A stretch of 64,000 nucleotides of DNA from CALBPI01 sp963922335 (lineage in GTDB: Bacteria > Pseudomonadota > Gammaproteobacteria > Steroidobacterales > Woeseiaceae), in assembly GCA_963922335.1 (NCBI GenBank), contig CAWUIB010000011.1, positions 62,001 through 126,000 on the forward strand. Direction: 5' to 3'. The position numbers and the translations under genes are program-made. This document shows, in pieces, positions 61,743 to 64,000 of the stretch (its first letter is position 1; each line of letters starts with the position of its first letter). The notes under the pieces are model-generated. The model saw nothing but the letters and a program-made list of their open reading frames with translations. It did no database searches and had not been told where the DNA came from.

Positions 61743-62682
61743 GGCAAGATTCCAAGAACTCGAGTGCTTCGTTGCAGTGGTTGAGACCGGCAGCATAACG
61801 GCAGCCGCGGATCGCCTTGAGCTAGCCAAGAGTGCGGTGAGCCGCAGGCTGGCCGCGCTCGAAAAGCGCCTGAGTGTGCAATTGCTGAACCGAACGACTC
61901 GGGCGATTGATCTCACCAATACCGGCCGCGCCTTCTACGAGCGTGCTGTCGCCGTGCTATCGGATTTGGCGGAGGCGGAATCGGCCGTTGCGCAGGAGCG
62001 TGGCACACTATCGGGGGTATTGCGTCTGGCGCTACCACTGTCGTTCAGTGTTCGCCATATGGGCGAGCCACTCAGCGCGTTTCTTGCTCAGCACCCGGAA
62101 GTTCAGTGTCAGATCGATCTCAACGACAGGCGGGTCGATCTGGTCGCCGAGGGAGTCGACCTTGCGCTTCGAATCGGAGTGTTGGAGGAATCTACTCTGG
62201 TCGCCCGCAAGCTGTTCGATGCTTCGGCGACGGTGTGCGCAAGCCCGGATTATCTCGAACGCCGCGGTGCACCCACCCAACCGCATGAGCTTATCGATCA
62301 CGACGTGCTGGTCTATGCCAATGCGAGAGAGCCCGAGATCTGGTCCTTCACGGAGGCGTCCGGTGCGCGCATCAGGGCGCCGTTGCGCCCAAAAGTCTCT
62401 GCGAGTAACGGTGATTTACTCAGCAGGCTTGCTGAGCAGGGGCAGGGCATCATCCAGCAGCCAACGTTCATGCTCGACGATGCGTTACGCCGCGGTACGT
62501 TGGTTCCGATTCTCCGCGAGTATCGACTGCCTGTGATTCCGGCGCACGCGGTCTATCCGCACACGCGTCACCTGTCATTCCGCGTTCGGGCTTTCATCGA
62601 TCATCTCGTTGCCTGGTTTGCCGACGACCTGCCCTGGGATACCGCTCTCGATAACCCGATGCTTGCAAGGGAGCGGAACTAG
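61741..62682 (+). CDS. LysR-family transcriptional regulator
   Basis: 313 residues. N-terminal winged HTH with MARFQELECFVAVVETGSIT, AADRLELAKSAVSRRLAALEKRL; the recognition helix AKSAVSRRLAALE is typical. The effector domain starts TLSGVLRLALPLSFSVRHMGEPLSAFL. No ribosome site is seen before the ATG, consistent with a leaderless or weakly translated, autorepressed gene. Divergent azoR suggests it responds to quinone or electrophile stress, as YhdA/MexT-like regulators do; inference. Confidence 0.93.
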   Translation: MARFQELECFVAVVETGSITAAADRLELAKSAVSRRLAALEKRLSVQLLNRTTRAIDLTNTGRAFYERAVAVLSDLAEAESAVAQERGTLSGVLRLALPLSFSVRHMGEPLSAFLAQHPEVQCQIDLNDRRVDLVAEGVDLALRIGVLEESTLVARKLFDASATVCASPDYLERRGAPTQPHELIDHDVLVYANAREPEIWSFTEASGARIRAPLRPKVSASNGDLLSRLAEQGQGIIQQPTFMLDDALRRGTLVPILREYRLPVIPAHAVYPHTRHLSFRVRAFIDHLVAWFADDLPWDTALDNPMLARERN

Positions 62683-62761
62683 TCGGATAGTCCTGCTTCC
62701 GACCTGCGCTGTTCGCGAAGCGCGAGATCCTAATCCAGCGCATTTTTCAGGGAGCGAGCCG

Positions 62762-63649
62762 TTGGCTGAACCCGATCAGGCTGCGGCACGCGAAGGCGTG
62801 ATTGCGGCGATTACCGCCTACACCATCTGGGGTTTCCTGCCGGTTTACCTGATCTTCACGATTGCGGTCCCGGCAACCGAGCTGCTGATGCACCGAATCG
62901 TCTGGAGCATCCCGTTTGGTGCGATCATCATTAGCGTGCGCCATCAGTGGCGAGACGTGCTGGATGCTCTGACGAAACCCAGGCGTCTCGGTTGGCTGTC
63001 GTTGGCGGCATTCTTCATCGCAGTGAATTGGCTGGTCTACATCATCGCGGTGCAAAACCAGCAGATTTTTCAGGCTAGCCTCGGCTACTACATCAATCCG
63101 CTGGTTTATGTGCTGGTCGGGGTCGCGTTCTTTGGTGAAAAGCTGCGTGCGCTGCAGCTGGTCGCCGTGGCGCTGGCAACTGCCGGCGTGCTGGTGCTGA
63201 CCGTCAGTGGTGGCGAGTTTCCACTGGTCTCGCTGGTCCTTGCGATCTCTTTCACCATCTACGGGGTCATTCGAAAGCAGATTTCCGTCGGCGCCATGCC
63301 CGGGCTTTTTGTCGAGACTCTGCTGCTCCTGCCCATCGCGCTGGGCGGTCTTATCTGGCTCACGTCACACGGATCGGCAGCGTACGCACAGGCTTCACCG
63401 ACACTGATGGCATTGATTGTGTTCGCGGGTCCACTGACCGTGGTTCCATTGCTTTGCTTCGCCATTGCGGCTCGGCGACTGCGCTTATCGACTATCGGAT
63501 TTCTTCAGTTCATTGGTCCAACGTTGCAGTTCGCCGTCGGTTGGTACAACGGTGAAAGCCTGACGCCGGCAAGGACGGTTTGCTTTTCGTTGATCTGGAT
63601 TGCGGTGGTGGTCTTCTGCATCGATTCGCTGAGGCGAAACAAAGGCTAG
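62762..63649 (+). CDS. rarD: RarD-type EamA permease
   Basis: 295 residues from TTG 62762 (LAEPDQAAAREGVIAAITAYTIWG), with AGGGAGCG before it; an open frame from 62609 lies over the lysR end. Ten hydrophobic helices, with hallmarks of RarD: FLPVYLIFTIAVPATELLMHRIVWSIPFG, AVNWLVYIIAVQNQQIFQASLGYYINPLVYVLVG, and GFLQFIGPTLQFAVGWYNGES near the end (each quoted in part). RarD-type members are EamA drug/metabolite transporters, substrate unclear. Possibly translated from an unusual TTG start. Confidence 0.9.
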   Translation: MAEPDQAAAREGVIAAITAYTIWGFLPVYLIFTIAVPATELLMHRIVWSIPFGAIIISVRHQWRDVLDALTKPRRLGWLSLAAFFIAVNWLVYIIAVQNQQIFQASLGYYINPLVYVLVGVAFFGEKLRALQLVAVALATAGVLVLTVSGGEFPLVSLVLAISFTIYGVIRKQISVGAMPGLFVETLLLLPIALGGLIWLTSHGSAAYAQASPTLMALIVFAGPLTVVPLLCFAIAARRLRLSTIGFLQFIGPTLQFAVGWYNGESLTPARTVCFSLIWIAVVVFCIDSLRRNKG

Positions 63650-63680
63650 TCCGGCAGGCCTGATCCGATACACTAGCGCC

Positions 63681-64000
63681 ATGAGTTCGCAGCTGCGCAA
63701 CACCAATATGGAGCGTCTCGAGCGCGAGTCGTTCGATGTGCTTGTGATCGGCGCCGGCATCAACGGTGCAGTCAGCGCAGCGGCGCTCGCCGGCAAAGGC
63801 GCCAAAGTTGCGATCGTCGACGCCGGAGACTTTGCCGGCGAAACCAGCTCACACTCATCCAATCTCGCGTGGGGCGGCATCAAGTACCTCGAGAATCAGG
63901 AGTTTGGGCTGGTCTGGAACTTGTGTGCCAGCCGTAATGAACTGATGCGAGCCTACCCCTCTACGGTTAAGGAAGCTCGCTTTATCGCAGCGGTACCTAA
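63681..64000 (+). CDS. glpD: FAD-dependent glycerol-3-phosphate dehydrogenase (partial, C-terminus outside window)
   Basis: ATG 63681 opens an uninterrupted frame of 106 codons to the window end. The N-terminus has the FAD site DVLVIGAGINGAVSAAALAGKG, an Asp/Glu-bearing IVDAGDFAGETSSHSSNLAWGGIKYLE, which matches the GlpD family (conserved SSNLxxGGxxYLE). GlpD oxidises glycerol-3-phosphate at the inner membrane and passes electrons to ubiquinone. Only the N-terminal ~20% is visible, so this call is by family motif. Confidence 0.85.
   Translation, partial: MSSQLRNTNMERLERESFDVLVIGAGINGAVSAAALAGKGAKVAIVDAGDFAGETSSHSSNLAWGGIKYLENQEFGLVWNLCASRNELMRAYPSTVKEARFIAAVP

Noticed and set aside
1..64000. 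tRNA, rRNA, CRISPR arrays, insertion sequences
   Set aside because: No cloverleaf with a T-loop, no repeat-spacer pattern, and no transposase or integrase was recognised on either strand by reading; a computed search would be more sensitive.

Overview
The window is 64 kb of dense, mostly single-copy bacterial chromosome with a moderately high G+C content. Most intergenic gaps are short and many gene pairs overlap by 1 to 18 bases. Ubiquinone methylase UbiG, a CpxAR-like two-component pair, cytochrome bd (CIO type), TonB receptor, RarD, GloA, outer-membrane lipoproteins and anti-Shine-Dalgarno-matched ribosome sites point to a Gram-negative gammaproteobacterium. An ECF sigma factor paired with a TPR serine/threonine kinase, plus wax-ester synthase, suggest an environmental (probably marine or soil) lineage near the Xanthomonadales/Woeseiaceae type rather than an enteric; that placement is inference. 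I found no rRNA, tRNA, CRISPR, transposase or integrase.

Layout. 1-2.85 kb: secreted and OmpA-type envelope proteins on the minus strand. 3.0-6.3 kb: ECF sigma factor and membrane TPR kinase. 6.3-7.9 kb: a Tat-exported class A beta-lactamase behind a DUF6768-type membrane protein and an eroded sigma-factor gene. 8.0-11.1 kb: small VOC protein, a 21-codon ORF with an unusually complete Shine-Dalgarno, a lipoprotein, DUF4149, ubiG and a GFA-like protein. 11.1-13.2 kb: a TPR-GGDEF diguanylate cyclase interrupted by one in-frame stop. 13.3-18.6 kb: an AT-richer stretch with a P-loop ATPase behind a 42-bp palindrome, several orphan secreted or membrane proteins and two copies of a ~160-bp dispersed repeat.

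18.7-31.3 kb is a metabolic block: acetyltransferase, AhpD-like protein, SDR, TonB receptor, a periplasmic PQQ/haem c dehydrogenase of the polyvinyl-alcohol-dehydrogenase type with a VOC partner, an isoprenylcysteine-methyltransferase-like protein, FAD monooxygenase, zinc-type MDR dehydrogenase, OsmC, DUF2855, enoyl-CoA hydratase and a cold-shock-type RRM protein. It reads as uptake and oxidation of an organic substrate, but the substrate cannot be read from sequence. 31.6-35.3 kb: GbsR/MarR regulator with cydAB and an attached periplasmic protein. 35.3-38.4 kb: TMEM175-type channel, receiver protein and a CHASE histidine kinase whose phospho-acceptor His is Arg. 38.4-41.2 kb: surface-glycan enzymes. 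41.2-45.4 kb: PsiE, acetoacetyl-CoA synthetase and wax-ester/diacylglycerol acyltransferase with a lysine-rich tail (storage-lipid metabolism).

45.7-51.3 kb: a three-gene operon of helical/coiled-coil proteins of unknown function, an M48 TPR lipoprotease and GloA. 51.5-55.6 kb: Spy/CpxP-like protein, uridine kinase, YeiH-type transporter and a CpxA/CpxR-like pair. 55.8-64 kb: TPR membrane protein, MsbA-like ABC exporter, branched-chain aminotransferase, azoreductase divergent from a LysR regulator with a perfect T-N11-A operator, RarD permease, and the start of a FAD glycerol-3-phosphate dehydrogenase. Function calls come from motif recognition by eye; no database search was run.
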